Shown here piece by piece: positions 51,742-60,779 of a stretch of 64,000 nucleotides of DNA. The stretch's first letter is position 1; each line of letters starts with the position of its first letter. Position numbers and translations under genes: made by a program. The DNA is from an uncultured bacterium (lineage in GTDB: Bacteria > Bacillota > Clostridia > Lachnospirales > Lachnospiraceae), in assembly GCA_947643145.1 (NCBI GenBank), contig CANRVD010000007.1, forward strand, positions 1 through 64,000. Direction: 5' to 3'. The notes below the pieces were generated by a model. That model was given only the letters and a program-made list of their open reading frames with translations, had not been told where the DNA came from and did not search any database.

Positions 51742-53868
51742 ATGAGGAAAAGGATGATTAATGTCGGCAAATGGATTACAAACCATAAGAATATCATTTT
51801 GCTGCTTACCTTGATTCTGCTGGTTCCAGCAGTGTTTGGCTACGTATCAACCCGCGTCAATTATGATGTATTAAGTTACCTGCCAAAATCGCTGGAGACG
51901 GTAGAGGGTCAGGACATTATGGTGGATGAGTTTGGAATGGGAGCATTCTCCATGATAATAGTAGATGATATGACGATGAAAGAGGCAGCGAAGATTGAGG
52001 AGCAGGTAGAAGGAATCAACCATGTAAAGGATGTTTTGTGGTATGATGACATGCTAGATACGAACATACCGGTGGAGATGCTTCCAGATAATTTGCAGGA
52101 AGCGTTCTTTAACGGAGATGCCACTATGATGATTGCATTTTTTGATGATACAACTTCGGCGGATGTAACAATGGATGCCATTGCTGATATTCGTGCGACA
52201 GTAGCAAAAAATGTATATGCCAGCGGTATGTCAGGAATTGTTACAGATATCAAAGATCTGGCACTGGAGGAAATGCCAATATACGTTATGGTAGCCGCTG
52301 TTTTGAGTCTGCTGGTTCTGTTGATTACAATGGACTCTATTGTTGCACCGTTGATTTTCCTTTGTACGATAGGAATTTCTATTTTATTTAACCTGGGAAG
52401 CAATATTTTCTTTGGAGAGATTTCCTATATTACACAGGCACTGGCAGCAGTATTACAGCTTGCGGTTACAATGGATTACTCTATTTTCCTGTTGGAAAGC
52501 TATGAAGCAAATAAGGAGAGATTTCCGGGAGAAAACAAACGTGCCATGGCGCATGCTATTTCAAACACGTTTAAGTCAGTTTCTAGTAGTTCGGTTACAA
52601 CGATTGCTGGGTTTGTGGCGCTTTGTTTTATGACTTTTAAACTGGGTATGGACATTGGTGTTGTTATGTCAAAGGGAGTAGTTATTGGGGTGTTAGCCTG
52701 TGTTACGGTTCTTCCGGCAATGATATTAACCTTTGACAAAGCGATTGAAAAGACAACACATAAGGCAATGATTCCATCCTTAGACGGGATATCAAAATGG
52801 ATTATAAAGCATCACTGGATTGCCATTATACTTTTTGTTATTGTATTATTTCCGGCAGCATATGGTAACAGCAATTATGAAATTTATTATAATTTGGATA
52901 CTTCCCTTCCAAAGGATATTCCAAGTGCAGAAGCGAATGATAAGTTGAAAAAGAATTTTGATATGAGTACCGTTCATATGGTTCTTTTGGAAAATGGACT
53001 GACTGCAAAGGATAAGAACAGAATGTTGAAGGAAATGGAAGAGGTCAAGGGAGTAAAGTGGGTACTGGGCCTGGATTCCCTGTTTGGCCCGAATCTTCCG
53101 GATACATTGCTTCCAAGTGATGTAAAAGAAATGCTAAAGACAGATAATTATGAGTTGGAGTTTATATGTTCTGATTATTCTTCGGCGACAGACGAAGCAA
53201 ACGAACAGATTCATGAACTGGATGAGATTGTAAAAGGATATCAAAAAGGAGGCATGGTAATCGGGGAGGCCCCTCTGATGAAAGACCTGTCAGATGTAAC
53301 AAATGTAGATTTGGCCAATGTAAATTACATTTCTATTGCAGCTATTTTTCTTATCATTATGCTTACATTTAAGTCAATCTCCATACCAGTAATTCTAGTA
53401 TCCGTCATTGAGTTTGCAATTGCCTGCAACATGGCAGTACCGTATTATACCAATACCTCGCTGCCGTTTGTGGCAAGTATTGTAATTGGTACGATTCAGC
53501 TTGGAGCAACGGTTGACTATGCAATTTTAATGACCAGCCGTTATCATAAGGAGCGTGTGCAGAACCGAAGCAAGAAGGAAGCGATTCAGATTGCACACGA
53601 GACATCGATTAAGTCAATTCTGACAAGTGGTTTTTGCTTCTTTGCAGCAACCTTTGGCGTAGCGATGTATTCACGGATTGATATGATAGGTTCTATTTGT
53701 ACATTGCTTTCGCGTGGAGCCATTATTAGTATGGTGGTAGTTATCTGCATTTTGCCTGCAATGCTTTGGGTATTTGATGGTATTATTATCCGTTCTTCTC
53801 TGGATATGAGAAAGAGTAAGGTTCACCAGAGAGACAGGGCAAATGGAAATGTTGTAGTAGAAGAGTAA
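51742..53868 (+). CDS. MMPL/RND-family membrane transporter
   Basis: 708 residues, about twelve membrane helices in two halves. Each half has one N-terminal helix, an extracellular porter loop, then five helices. Typical MMPL segments: LAAVLQLAVTMDYSIFLLESYE and TIQLGATVDYAILMTSRYHKER, with the central Asp of helix 4/10 (MDY, VDY), and TIAGFVALCFM/SGFCFFAATFG. These use the proton gradient to export lipids, surfactant-like compounds or drugs. The start may be ATG 51742 or 51754; the latter has GAGG 6 bases upstream. It is under operator-like palindromes and followed by its probable partner. Confidence 0.88.
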   Translation: MRKRMINVGKWITNHKNIILLLTLILLVPAVFGYVSTRVNYDVLSYLPKSLETVEGQDIMVDEFGMGAFSMIIVDDMTMKEAAKIEEQVEGINHVKDVLWYDDMLDTNIPVEMLPDNLQEAFFNGDATMMIAFFDDTTSADVTMDAIADIRATVAKNVYASGMSGIVTDIKDLALEEMPIYVMVAAVLSLLVLLITMDSIVAPLIFLCTIGISILFNLGSNIFFGEISYITQALAAVLQLAVTMDYSIFLLESYEANKERFPGENKRAMAHAISNTFKSVSSSSVTTIAGFVALCFMTFKLGMDIGVVMSKGVVIGVLACVTVLPAMILTFDKAIEKTTHKAMIPSLDGISKWIIKHHWIAIILFVIVLFPAAYGNSNYEIYYNLDTSLPKDIPSAEANDKLKKNFDMSTVHMVLLENGLTAKDKNRMLKEMEEVKGVKWVLGLDSLFGPNLPDTLLPSDVKEMLKTDNYELEFICSDYSSATDEANEQIHELDEIVKGYQKGGMVIGEAPLMKDLSDVTNVDLANVNYISIAAIFLIIMLTFKSISIPVILVSVIEFAIACNMAVPYYTNTSLPFVASIVIGTIQLGATVDYAILMTSRYHKERVQNRSKKEAIQIAHETSIKSILTSGFCFFAATFGVAMYSRIDMIGSICTLLSRGAIISMVVVICILPAMLWVFDGIIIRSSLDMRKSKVHQRDRANGNVVVEE

Positions 53869-53870
53869 GA

Positions 53871-53915
53871 TTTGAAGTTTCGCTAGCGCATGAAAGGACC
53901 ATGCGAAACTTCAAA
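53871..53915 (+). other. Hairpin between MMPL gene and partner gene
   Basis: TTTGAAGTTTCG pairs with CGAAACTTCAAA (12-bp perfect stem), and an inner GCATG/CATGC stem. No clear T-run follows, so it may be partial attenuation or an mRNA processing hairpin. The remaining 195 bases to the next gene hold a GTTTGT/ACAAAC pair and a GCGCGTTGCC/GGCAGCGC pair that could be alternative structures. Confidence 0.5.
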
Positions 53916-54111
53916 CAAATAAAATTTAAATATGGCATTTGGTTATTTATATGTGTTGTAAAACAGCATGGTTGAAAAGGTAAATAAGGTTCATTTTGTA
54001 GAAATGGGGATAGGGTGAAAAATAAATTTTCACTTAACGGGTTTGTGTCTGCGCGTTGCCTGATACAAACATCGGTTATGGAAACGGCAGCGCAGAAAAG
54101 AGGTAAATATT

Positions 54112-56412
54112 ATGAAGATGAATAAGAAGAAATTAGCAGCCGTTGGACTTACTTGTGTTTTAGCTTCCGGTTTACTGATTGGAAGCGTGGAGTATGCTTC
54201 CCATACCTATGCGGCTACCAAGCTGGTAGCAGAAGGGGCAAAAGTGGTTACGGAGAAGGTTGCAAAAGATGTAGCACAGAAAAAAGCTGCTAAAGGAGTT
54301 GAGAAGGAAGAGTCCGTATATGTTACATTAGATGCCAATGGGCAGAAACAGTCGGTGATTGTATCTGACTGGTTAAAAAATTCCGGTATTGGTGGAACGT
54401 TAAAGGATGAATCGAATTTGTCAGATATTCAGAATACCAAGGGGGATGAGGAATTTACTCAGGAGGATAATGAAATTTCATGGCAGACAGAGGATAAGGA
54501 TATTTATTATCAGGGAACTTCAGATGAGGAGCTTCCGGTTGGAATTGAAATCAGCTATAAGTTAGACGGACAGGAAATTACACCGGGGGAGCTTGCCGGC
54601 AAGAGCGGAAAATTGGAAATCAAAATCCGTTATATTAATAATTCCAAGGCAGAAGTTAAGGTTGCAGGAAAGACCAAAAAGGTATATACTCCATTTGTTA
54701 TGGCAACAGGAATGATTCTTCCTGTAGAGAAGTTTTCCAATGTAAAGATTGATAACGGCGAGGTGCTTTCCGAAGGAGATAACGATATTATCATGGCATA
54801 TGGTATGCCGGGACTAAAGGAAAGCCTGAATCTGGATAATTTGGATTTTGGTGATGACCTTTCTGTAGATTTGGATAAAATTACGGATAAAATAACAGAT
54901 ACTGTTACGATTACGGCAGATGTAACAGAATTTGCATTGGGCCAGACCTATACTGTCGCAACGGCTAAAATCTTTCAGGATATAGATTTTGGTGATATGG
55001 ATGGTACAGATGAACTGGAAGATAAAATGGATGAGTTAACAGATGCAACACAGGAGCTTGTAGATGGTTCTGATAAAATCCAGGATAATCTGAATGCATT
55101 AGAAGATAAGTTTGGAACATATTCAGATGCGGTCGGAACCTTAAAGGATAGTGTAAAGACACTTGATAAGGGAGGCAAACAGATAAATGAGGCTGCAAAG
55201 AAGTATACGAAATCCACAGATAAGCTTTTAGGCGCTGTAAACACATATACAGATGGTGCGAAGACTTTTGCCAAGAGTACAAAAACGTATAGCAGCAGTA
55301 CGAAAAAGCTGGTTGATGGCGTAGGAGAACTTTATACTGCAAGTTCTACATTTCCAAAGTCTTATGAAGAATTTCATAAGCAGCTTGAATCCTACACTGG
55401 TGGCGTGAATGCACTGCTTGCTGAGGAGAATATGAAAGGCATGACGGATGCTGCTTCTGCCTTAAAGAGTGGTGTAAAGACACTGGATGAAGGTTTAAGG
55501 AAGGCACAGGCCGGAGTAGCAGAAATCAATGCGGGAGCAGGTGCTTTGAACCGTCAGGATGCAGACAGTCTGATTAAGGGACTCGAAGCGCTGGAAGCAA
55601 GCGGAGACGGACAGACAAGTCAGTTGGCGAAGGAAGCAATTGCTTATATTAAGGGAGCAAAGAAGTTGGCGGCTGCCGTAGATGCAGGAACTAATGGTGC
55701 TGTGGATGGTGCTTTGGACGGTGAAGGAACGCAGGATTTGGCACTGGCACTGGCACAGATGGAAGCAGCAACAAATTCTCAGTCAACAGAGACAAATCTT
55801 TATACCGGCCTTAGTGCATTAGAGGAAAGTGCAGAGAAAATTTCTGAGAATGCGAAGACACTTCGTGGATATAAGGCACCGATTATGGAGGCAAGCGGAA
55901 CGGTTGATGAGAGTATTGAAACCATTACCTCAAAGCTGAATCTGATTTATGAAAATGGAAAGCTGATTACGGCTAATAATGAAAAGTTAGAGAAGGCAGC
56001 GGATTCCCTTACAACAAATGCTGGAAAGATTAAAAAGAACAGTAAAAAGTTGACAGAGTCAAGCAGCAGCTTCCGCAGTGCGACAAGGACAATGGCACAG
56101 GGAACCGGTAAGCTGTTTGCAGGAGTAAAGAAGCTGGTAACCTCAACCGGAAAAGTTTCGGATGGTATTACAAAGCTTGCAGATGGCGCACTTGATTTGT
56201 ATGATGGAATGAAGCAATTTCAGGATGAAGGAACCAGCCGTTTATCTGATGCTGTGTCTGGAGTGTTAGATGGCGGTGATGATTTACAGAACAGAGCAAA
56301 GGCAATCAATAAAGCGGCAGCAGATTATAAGTGCTTCTCAGGTGTTGCAGAAGGAATGAATGGCAATGTGAAGTTTGTCATGACAACACAGGAGATTAAG
56401 GCAGAGGAGTAG
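54112..56412 (+). CDS. Secreted coiled-coil protein, probable partner of the MMPL exporter
   Basis: 766 residues. A signal peptide is clear (KKKLAAVGLTCVLASGLLIG then SHTYAA). Residues 60-290 are beta-rich (VTLDANGQKQSVIVSDWLKN). Residues 300-740 are long alpha-helical, alanine/lysine-rich coiled coil with repeated LxxGxKxLxxA units, similar to the central part of YhgE/Pip-type proteins. No transmembrane anchor was found at the C-terminus. In Firmicutes similar proteins are encoded beside MMPL transporters with a TetR regulator. It may bridge the transporter to the wall. Role is inference. RBS AAAAGAGG precedes the start. Confidence 0.7.
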   Translation: MKMNKKKLAAVGLTCVLASGLLIGSVEYASHTYAATKLVAEGAKVVTEKVAKDVAQKKAAKGVEKEESVYVTLDANGQKQSVIVSDWLKNSGIGGTLKDESNLSDIQNTKGDEEFTQEDNEISWQTEDKDIYYQGTSDEELPVGIEISYKLDGQEITPGELAGKSGKLEIKIRYINNSKAEVKVAGKTKKVYTPFVMATGMILPVEKFSNVKIDNGEVLSEGDNDIIMAYGMPGLKESLNLDNLDFGDDLSVDLDKITDKITDTVTITADVTEFALGQTYTVATAKIFQDIDFGDMDGTDELEDKMDELTDATQELVDGSDKIQDNLNALEDKFGTYSDAVGTLKDSVKTLDKGGKQINEAAKKYTKSTDKLLGAVNTYTDGAKTFAKSTKTYSSSTKKLVDGVGELYTASSTFPKSYEEFHKQLESYTGGVNALLAEENMKGMTDAASALKSGVKTLDEGLRKAQAGVAEINAGAGALNRQDADSLIKGLEALEASGDGQTSQLAKEAIAYIKGAKKLAAAVDAGTNGAVDGALDGEGTQDLALALAQMEAATNSQSTETNLYTGLSALEESAEKISENAKTLRGYKAPIMEASGTVDESIETITSKLNLIYENGKLITANNEKLEKAADSLTTNAGKIKKNSKKLTESSSSFRSATRTMAQGTGKLFAGVKKLVTSTGKVSDGITKLADGALDLYDGMKQFQDEGTSRLSDAVSGVLDGGDDLQNRAKAINKAAADYKCFSGVAEGMNGNVKFVMTTQEIKAEE

Positions 56413-56432
56413 AAGAAGCGGGGGATGTTATT

Positions 56433-57038
56433 TTGGGAAAGATTGAGGAAAAGAAAAAGGAAAAGAAACAAGCATTGCTTGCCTCTGCATTTCAGCTTTT
56501 TACGGAAAAGGGAGTAGATAATACATCTGTATCTGAAATTGTTAAAGATGCTAACATGGCAAAGGGGACCTTCTATCTGTATTTCAAAGATAAATATGAG
56601 ATTCACAACTATCTGATTGCATATCATGCAAACCTGATTTTTGAGAAGGCATATGAGATTTTGGACCATCAGGTTTTAGAAAAGGTTTTTGATTCTGTAG
56701 AGGATGCAGTGATATTTTTGACAGGAAGTATTATTGATCAGCTGGAGGCGAATCTTTCCCTAATGAAATTTATATCAAAAAATTTGAGCTGGGGAGTATT
56801 TTCAAAAATCAGGATTATGGATTATGATAACCAGAACTGCATGGATATTTTTGATTCGCTTTTGCAGGCATTTTCCAAGAAATACCGCCAGAAGGAATTA
56901 ATGATTTATATGATAGTCGAATTAATCAATGCAACCTGTTACAATGTGCTGTTGTACCGGGAGCCAGTCAGGTTAGATGAGTTGAAACCAGAACTTTTTG
57001 TTGCCATACGGAATCTTTTGAAACAGTTTGAGGAATAA
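56433..57038 (+). CDS. TetR-family transcriptional regulator
   Basis: 201 residues. The N-terminal HTH is clear: KKQALLASAFQLFTEKGVDN, SVSEIVKDANMAKGTFYLYF, KDKYEIHNYL. The C-terminal part is all-helical, ligand-binding type. The start is probably TTG at 56433 (GGGGGAT lies about 8 bases upstream; no in-frame ATG is near), so unusual. It ends the MMPL/coiled-coil set, and the palindromes at 51647 and 51689 are probable targets. It starts 20 bp after the coiled-coil gene, so they are likely co-transcribed and the unit is self-repressed. Confidence 0.88.
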   Translation: MGKIEEKKKEKKQALLASAFQLFTEKGVDNTSVSEIVKDANMAKGTFYLYFKDKYEIHNYLIAYHANLIFEKAYEILDHQVLEKVFDSVEDAVIFLTGSIIDQLEANLSLMKFISKNLSWGVFSKIRIMDYDNQNCMDIFDSLLQAFSKKYRQKELMIYMIVELINATCYNVLLYREPVRLDELKPELFVAIRNLLKQFEE

Positions 57039-57103
57039 AGGCCGTGAATAGTAACTGCTTTTTTGGGATATCAAAAGCAGTATGTGCAGAAATGAGGATT
57101 AAT

Positions 57104-58129
57104 ATGGGAAAATGTATGGATACACTGGTAGACAAACTGATGGCAACTGGTAATCTGGAAACAGAGGAGTTAAAAGAGCTTTTAAAGTTTCGGAATGCAG
57201 AGACGACAGAATACCTGAACCAGAAAGCATGCATGGTACGGCAGAGTACAAAAGGAAACAAGGTGCAGATTTGGGGCAGGATTCCGATTAGCAGTTATTG
57301 TAAATATGACTGCAAGATGTGTGGAATCCGCCGGGATAACCAATTTGCAAAACGTTTTCGGATGGATGCGGAGTTAATACTGGAGTGCTGTAATGATTTT
57401 GCCAAAAAGGGAGTCAGAAATTTTTTGCTGGAAAGCGGAGATGATGTATATTATACGGAAAAGCGGATTGAGGAACTGCTTTTGATGATTCAAAAAGCGA
57501 TGGGGGATTGTAATGTTATCCTTTCACTAGGTGAGAAGTCACAGGCAGCCTATATGAGTTGGTATAACAGCGGTGCAAGGAGCTATCTTTTGCGGCATGG
57601 CAGTGCCAATGAGCAGCATTTCCGAAAAGTATATCCTTCTAATATGTCTCTCCTTTTAAGGAAACAGAATTTATGGCAGCTTCAGAAAATAGGATATCGC
57701 ACCGGAACCGGATTTTTGATTGGTATTCCTTATCAGACATTAGATAATGTGGTAGAGGATATTCAGTTTATAAAGTCCTTTGAGGCTTCTGTCATTGATA
57801 TGGGAGCATTTATTCCGGTTCCGCGTACGCCTTTTGAGCGGGAACGCAGCGGTAATGGAGAGATGACATTATATATTATGGCAATTCTCAGGCTAATGCT
57901 GCCGGGAGCGTCGGTACTTGCGAATCCGTCTTTGGACTGCGTTCTGCGGGATGGCAGAATCAAGGCTTTTTCAGGTGGTGCAGATGTATTGGTGGCGGAT
58001 TTGGAAGAAGATACGATAATGAGCAGTTATAATGTCTATGAGAGAAAGAATGGAAGGCTTTTTCTTCCGTTGGACCAGGTAGGTAATATGAAGGCGCAAA
58101 TAGAGGGGATGGGACTTAGGGTATTGTGA
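57104..58129 (+). CDS. hydE: HydE-like radical SAM enzyme ([FeFe]-hydrogenase maturase type)
   Basis: 341 residues. The cluster cysteines are Cys66, Cys70 and Cys73 in SYCKYDCKMCGIRRD, which is the HydE-type CxxxCxxC with the GIRR tail. Biotin-synthase-like barrel elements follow: NFLLESGDDVYY, GTGFLIGIPYQT, and DMGAFIPVPRTPF. HydE helps build the dithiolate part of the hydrogenase H-cluster. No hydF or hydG is near, and PylB-like or methylornithine-type relatives are alternatives. ATG 57104 follows GAGG by 6 bases; GTG 57044 is a worse choice. Terminated by a hairpin at 58129. Confidence 0.8.
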   Translation: MGKCMDTLVDKLMATGNLETEELKELLKFRNAETTEYLNQKACMVRQSTKGNKVQIWGRIPISSYCKYDCKMCGIRRDNQFAKRFRMDAELILECCNDFAKKGVRNFLLESGDDVYYTEKRIEELLLMIQKAMGDCNVILSLGEKSQAAYMSWYNSGARSYLLRHGSANEQHFRKVYPSNMSLLLRKQNLWQLQKIGYRTGTGFLIGIPYQTLDNVVEDIQFIKSFEASVIDMGAFIPVPRTPFERERSGNGEMTLYIMAILRLMLPGASVLANPSLDCVLRDGRIKAFSGGADVLVADLEEDTIMSSYNVYERKNGRLFLPLDQVGNMKAQIEGMGLRVL

Positions 58130-58164
58130 AAGAGCAGGAAGCAGAAGTTGTTTTCTGCTCTTTT
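58129..58164 (+). terminator. Intrinsic terminator after hydE-like gene
   Basis: AAAGAGCAG (58129-58137) pairs with CTGCTCTTT (58155-58163), followed by T residues. It begins at the stop codon. Confidence 0.8.
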
Positions 58165-58207
58165 CAGTGATATCCTTTAGGAATATGCAGCGAATATCAC
58201 AGGTTTC

Positions 58208-58235
58208 TTGTAAAAATCTTATATTGTGTTATAAT
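58208..58235 (+). promoter_or_regulatory. Promoter for PD-(D/E)XK protein gene
   Basis: TTGTAA, 16 bp, TATAAT with an extended TGT before the -10 box, 27 bp before the ATG. Confidence 0.7.
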
Positions 58236-58262
58236 TTAAGTAAATTAGGAAAGGGAACATAG

Positions 58263-59192
58263 ATGAAGGATACAAAAATACAGTGGCATCCGGGTTTTGT
58301 GGCAGCGATTGCTTTGGAGTTTGCTGAAAACAGAGGGGATTTGATATATGAGAAAGAGTACAATCTGAATACAAAACCATTAGAAATAGACCTTTTAGTA
58401 ATAAAGAAAAATAAAGGTGTTATATTGGACAATGAAATAGGGAAGTTCTTTCGGGGGCATAATATTATGGAATACAAGTCGCCGAATGACTATTTAAACA
58501 TTGATACCTTTTATAAGGCAGGAGCTTACGCAAGTCTTTATAAATCATATGGCCGGATGGTAGATGAGATAAAGGCAGAGGATATTACAGTATCTATTGT
58601 AAGAGAGAGAAAACCGGAAGGGCTGTTTCGTTATTTTAAAGAACATGGTATGACTATGGCAAATCCGCATCAGGGGATATATTATGTATTGGATGGTGTT
58701 CTTTTTCCGACACAGATAGTTGTTTCAAAGGAATTAAAGAAGGAAAACCATATTTGGCTTCATGCCTTGTCAGAAGATATGGGCAGGCAGGATTTGCGTG
58801 AATTATTGGAAAAGGTAAGCTCTATAAAAGGAAATTATGAAAGAGAACTTGCGGATTCCGTACTGGAGGTTAGTATACGGGCCAATAGTGGGATTGCAGA
58901 AAAATTGAGAGGAGATGATAATATGTGTCAGGCATTGCTTGAACTCATGGAACCGGAGATTATGGAGATAAAGCGGCAAATAAAAGAACAGGTGATGCAG
59001 GAGGGGATGCAGAAAGGGATGCAGGAAGGAATGCAGAAGGGGATGCAGGAAGGGATGCAGAAAGGGATGCAGAAAGGGATTTTGGGTACAGTCAGTACGC
59101 TTCGGGATTTAGGATTAGATAACAATAGTATAAAAGAAGCCATTATAAAGACCTATCAGTTGTCGAATAGTGAAGCAGAAGGTTATTTATAG
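58263..59192 (+). CDS. PD-(D/E)XK nuclease-like (Rpn-related) protein with tandem repeat
   Basis: 309 residues. The N-terminal 120 residues resemble the PD-(D/E)XK fold of the Rpn/transposase-associated nuclease group: LEIDLLVIKKNKGVILDNEI and IMEYKSPNDYLNID (Glu-x-Lys). The C-terminal third has six or seven copies of the tetrad MQxG (nucleotides about 58992-59080, a 12-bp period such as GGGATGCAGAAA). This looks like a slipped-strand-prone linker. RBS GGAAAGGGAA precedes the start. Role in recombination or defence is guess; no partner gene adjoins. A composite terminator repeat ends it. Confidence 0.7.
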   Translation: MKDTKIQWHPGFVAAIALEFAENRGDLIYEKEYNLNTKPLEIDLLVIKKNKGVILDNEIGKFFRGHNIMEYKSPNDYLNIDTFYKAGAYASLYKSYGRMVDEIKAEDITVSIVRERKPEGLFRYFKEHGMTMANPHQGIYYVLDGVLFPTQIVVSKELKKENHIWLHALSEDMGRQDLRELLEKVSSIKGNYERELADSVLEVSIRANSGIAEKLRGDDNMCQALLELMEPEIMEIKRQIKEQVMQEGMQKGMQEGMQKGMQEGMQKGMQKGILGTVSTLRDLGLDNNSIKEAIIKTYQLSNSEAEGYL

Positions 59193-59220
59193 GTTACTGT
59201 CTGTGAAGCGGATTTTTTAT

Positions 59221-59312
59221 GGGACAGGAAAGTTTTTGATGCGTAGTGGTGCACTTATAAAAATTCCCAAGGGATTTTTGCTAGTACACCAGTGAAGTCG
59301 GTGCGCTTTTTA
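59221..59312 (+). repeat. Composite terminator repeat, copy 5
   Basis: It begins with GACAGGAAAGTTTTTGATGCGTAGTGG, then a hairpin AAAATTCCCAAGGGATTTT, and ends with ACACCAGTGAAGTCGGTGCG and a T-run. It is diverged but co-linear with the other copies. The rest of the 356-base gap (59193-59548) holds the next promoter. Confidence 0.7.
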
Positions 59313-59494
59313 TAATGATTTGACTCTTGCAGAATTCACCCTGAAAAGGGTGAATTTTTTGTGCACAAACATTTTCAGTATATAGTGAATATGTCGAAAA
59401 ATGCCTATAAAAAGCTGAAATCAGGCTTGGAAAATTATTTACAACACATAAGCATACAATTCACAACACGTTTCAAATTTTGGTATTTTTTTAT

Positions 59495-59503
59495 GCTATA
59501 ATA
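59495..59503 (+). promoter_or_regulatory. Extended -10 promoter for lipoprotein gene
   Basis: TGCTATAAT is a TGN-extended -10 with a perfect TATAAT, and no good -35. It lies 46 bp before the ATG. Confidence 0.6.
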
Positions 59504-59548
59504 TGGAATGTCTTATAAAAGGAAAAAACATTTAGGGAGGAATGAGGG

Positions 59549-60646
59549 ATGAGAAGTATAGTGGCTATGAGGGCTATTATCTTGGCAGGTGCATTGACAC
59601 TGTCTGCCTGTGGTGATGCAGGACAAAAAGGAAACCAAGAGAAGCCTAAGAATACGGAAAGCACAGCAAATGCAGAAACCAGTAAGGAAGATGGCAATGA
59701 GCAAAAGCCATTTGCCGGAGTTTCCTGGAGTGAGGAAGGGGATGAAAAGTATGCCATTTCCAAAGGAGATGACTATATGTGCATTGATTCTGACAACGGT
59801 GGCATCTATTATGTGAACTGGAATAATGACAAATACCTATATTATTGGAAGGACGGGAAGAATAAACTGATTCTTGATAAGTGGGTATCCCAGATTGCCT
59901 ATATGGACGGAAAAATCTACTGTCTCTATGGTGATTATGATGAGGGAGGAAAAACATATGACCCGCTGTCTTATCCCTATGAGGGAGTAATAATGGAGAT
60001 AGATGTCAAAACAGGAAAATATAAGGAACTGACAAAGAAACCGGCACTCAGGTTGGCGGTGACAAGAGATGGGATTTATTATAGCTGGTTTTCCAAACAA
60101 GATGCGAAAGAGCAGAAGGATGAAGATGGGGTTTATTTGTTTCAGGATAAAAAGATTCATAAAATAGAGAACAGGAACGATAATGCAATTTTACAGGACA
60201 GGTTTGGGAGATATGCCATAGTAACGAGATTAAAAGATAAAAATAAAGAACTGGAGTATTATGTGACAGATTTGGAAACCAAGGAGGAGAAGGGGATTAT
60301 TGAGACTGAAACGGTATCTGGAGAGTCTGTTAGCCAAGAATACAGGCTGGGAGAGAAATGGTTTTTTCATTCCTATGGAAAAGCTGATGTCGAATCTGAT
60401 GGAAGGGGGACTGAAACCGGTACATGGTGGTCGGTTGATATGACAACCGGAGAAAAAGAGCAGATAAAAACAGAAAGTCTGGAAAGTATGATAAGTTCTT
60501 TTGTTCCTGTGGGTGATTTGCTGTATGCTATACCGTATTCGCCATATTTGGAGGGGAAACTTGTGATGTATGGTGATGATGAAATCAAACTTGTTGATAT
60601 CATAGATATTAATGATAATATTACTCCGGCGGTTAAATGTCGATGA
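59549..60646 (+). CDS. Lipoprotein, disrupted by MITE insertion (N-terminal part)
   Basis: 365 residues as it now reads. A lipoprotein signal peptide ends in LTLSAC. The mature protein has a Glu/Lys/Ser-rich linker, then repeated beta strands such as GGIYYVNW and YLYYWKDGKNKLILD, a propeller-like DUF5050-type pattern. It is a close paralog of the gene at 62640. The last residues (ACTCCGGCGG... codons) come from the MITE-like element that begins at 60621. The stop at 60644-60646 lies in this element. The C-terminal tail is found intact downstream (60780-60949). Confidence 0.85.
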   Translation: MRSIVAMRAIILAGALTLSACGDAGQKGNQEKPKNTESTANAETSKEDGNEQKPFAGVSWSEEGDEKYAISKGDDYMCIDSDNGGIYYVNWNNDKYLYYWKDGKNKLILDKWVSQIAYMDGKIYCLYGDYDEGGKTYDPLSYPYEGVIMEIDVKTGKYKELTKKPALRLAVTRDGIYYSWFSKQDAKEQKDEDGVYLFQDKKIHKIENRNDNAILQDRFGRYAIVTRLKDKNKELEYYVTDLETKEEKGIIETETVSGESVSQEYRLGEKWFFHSYGKADVESDGRGTETGTWWSVDMTTGEKEQIKTESLESMISSFVPVGDLLYAIPYSPYLEGKLVMYGDDEIKLVDIIDINDNITPAVKCR

Positions 60647-60777
60647 ATTTTACGCAGAATAAATTTTCATCTGCAAGGCGGAAGAATGAGTTGTAGCGAG
60701 TGCTACAACAATTGATGACAACGCGGCAGATGGAAATTTAAGCAAGTAAAAACGTCGATATTTAACCGCCGGAGTAA
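60621..60777 (+). repeat. MITE-like element, copy B3, inserted in lipoprotein gene
   Basis: 157 bp with perfect inverted termini (TTACTCCGGCGGTTAAAT at the left, complement at the right). TA flanks at 60619-60620 and 60778-60779 form the target duplication. The insertion plus one TA is 159 bp, a multiple of three. No open frame of note. Interior matches copy B4 and, reversed, B2. Confidence 0.92.
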
Positions 60778-60779
60778 TA

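Noticed and set aside
58992-59080. CRISPR-like array
   Set aside because: The 12-bp units are contiguous, lie in a coding frame and have no spacers.
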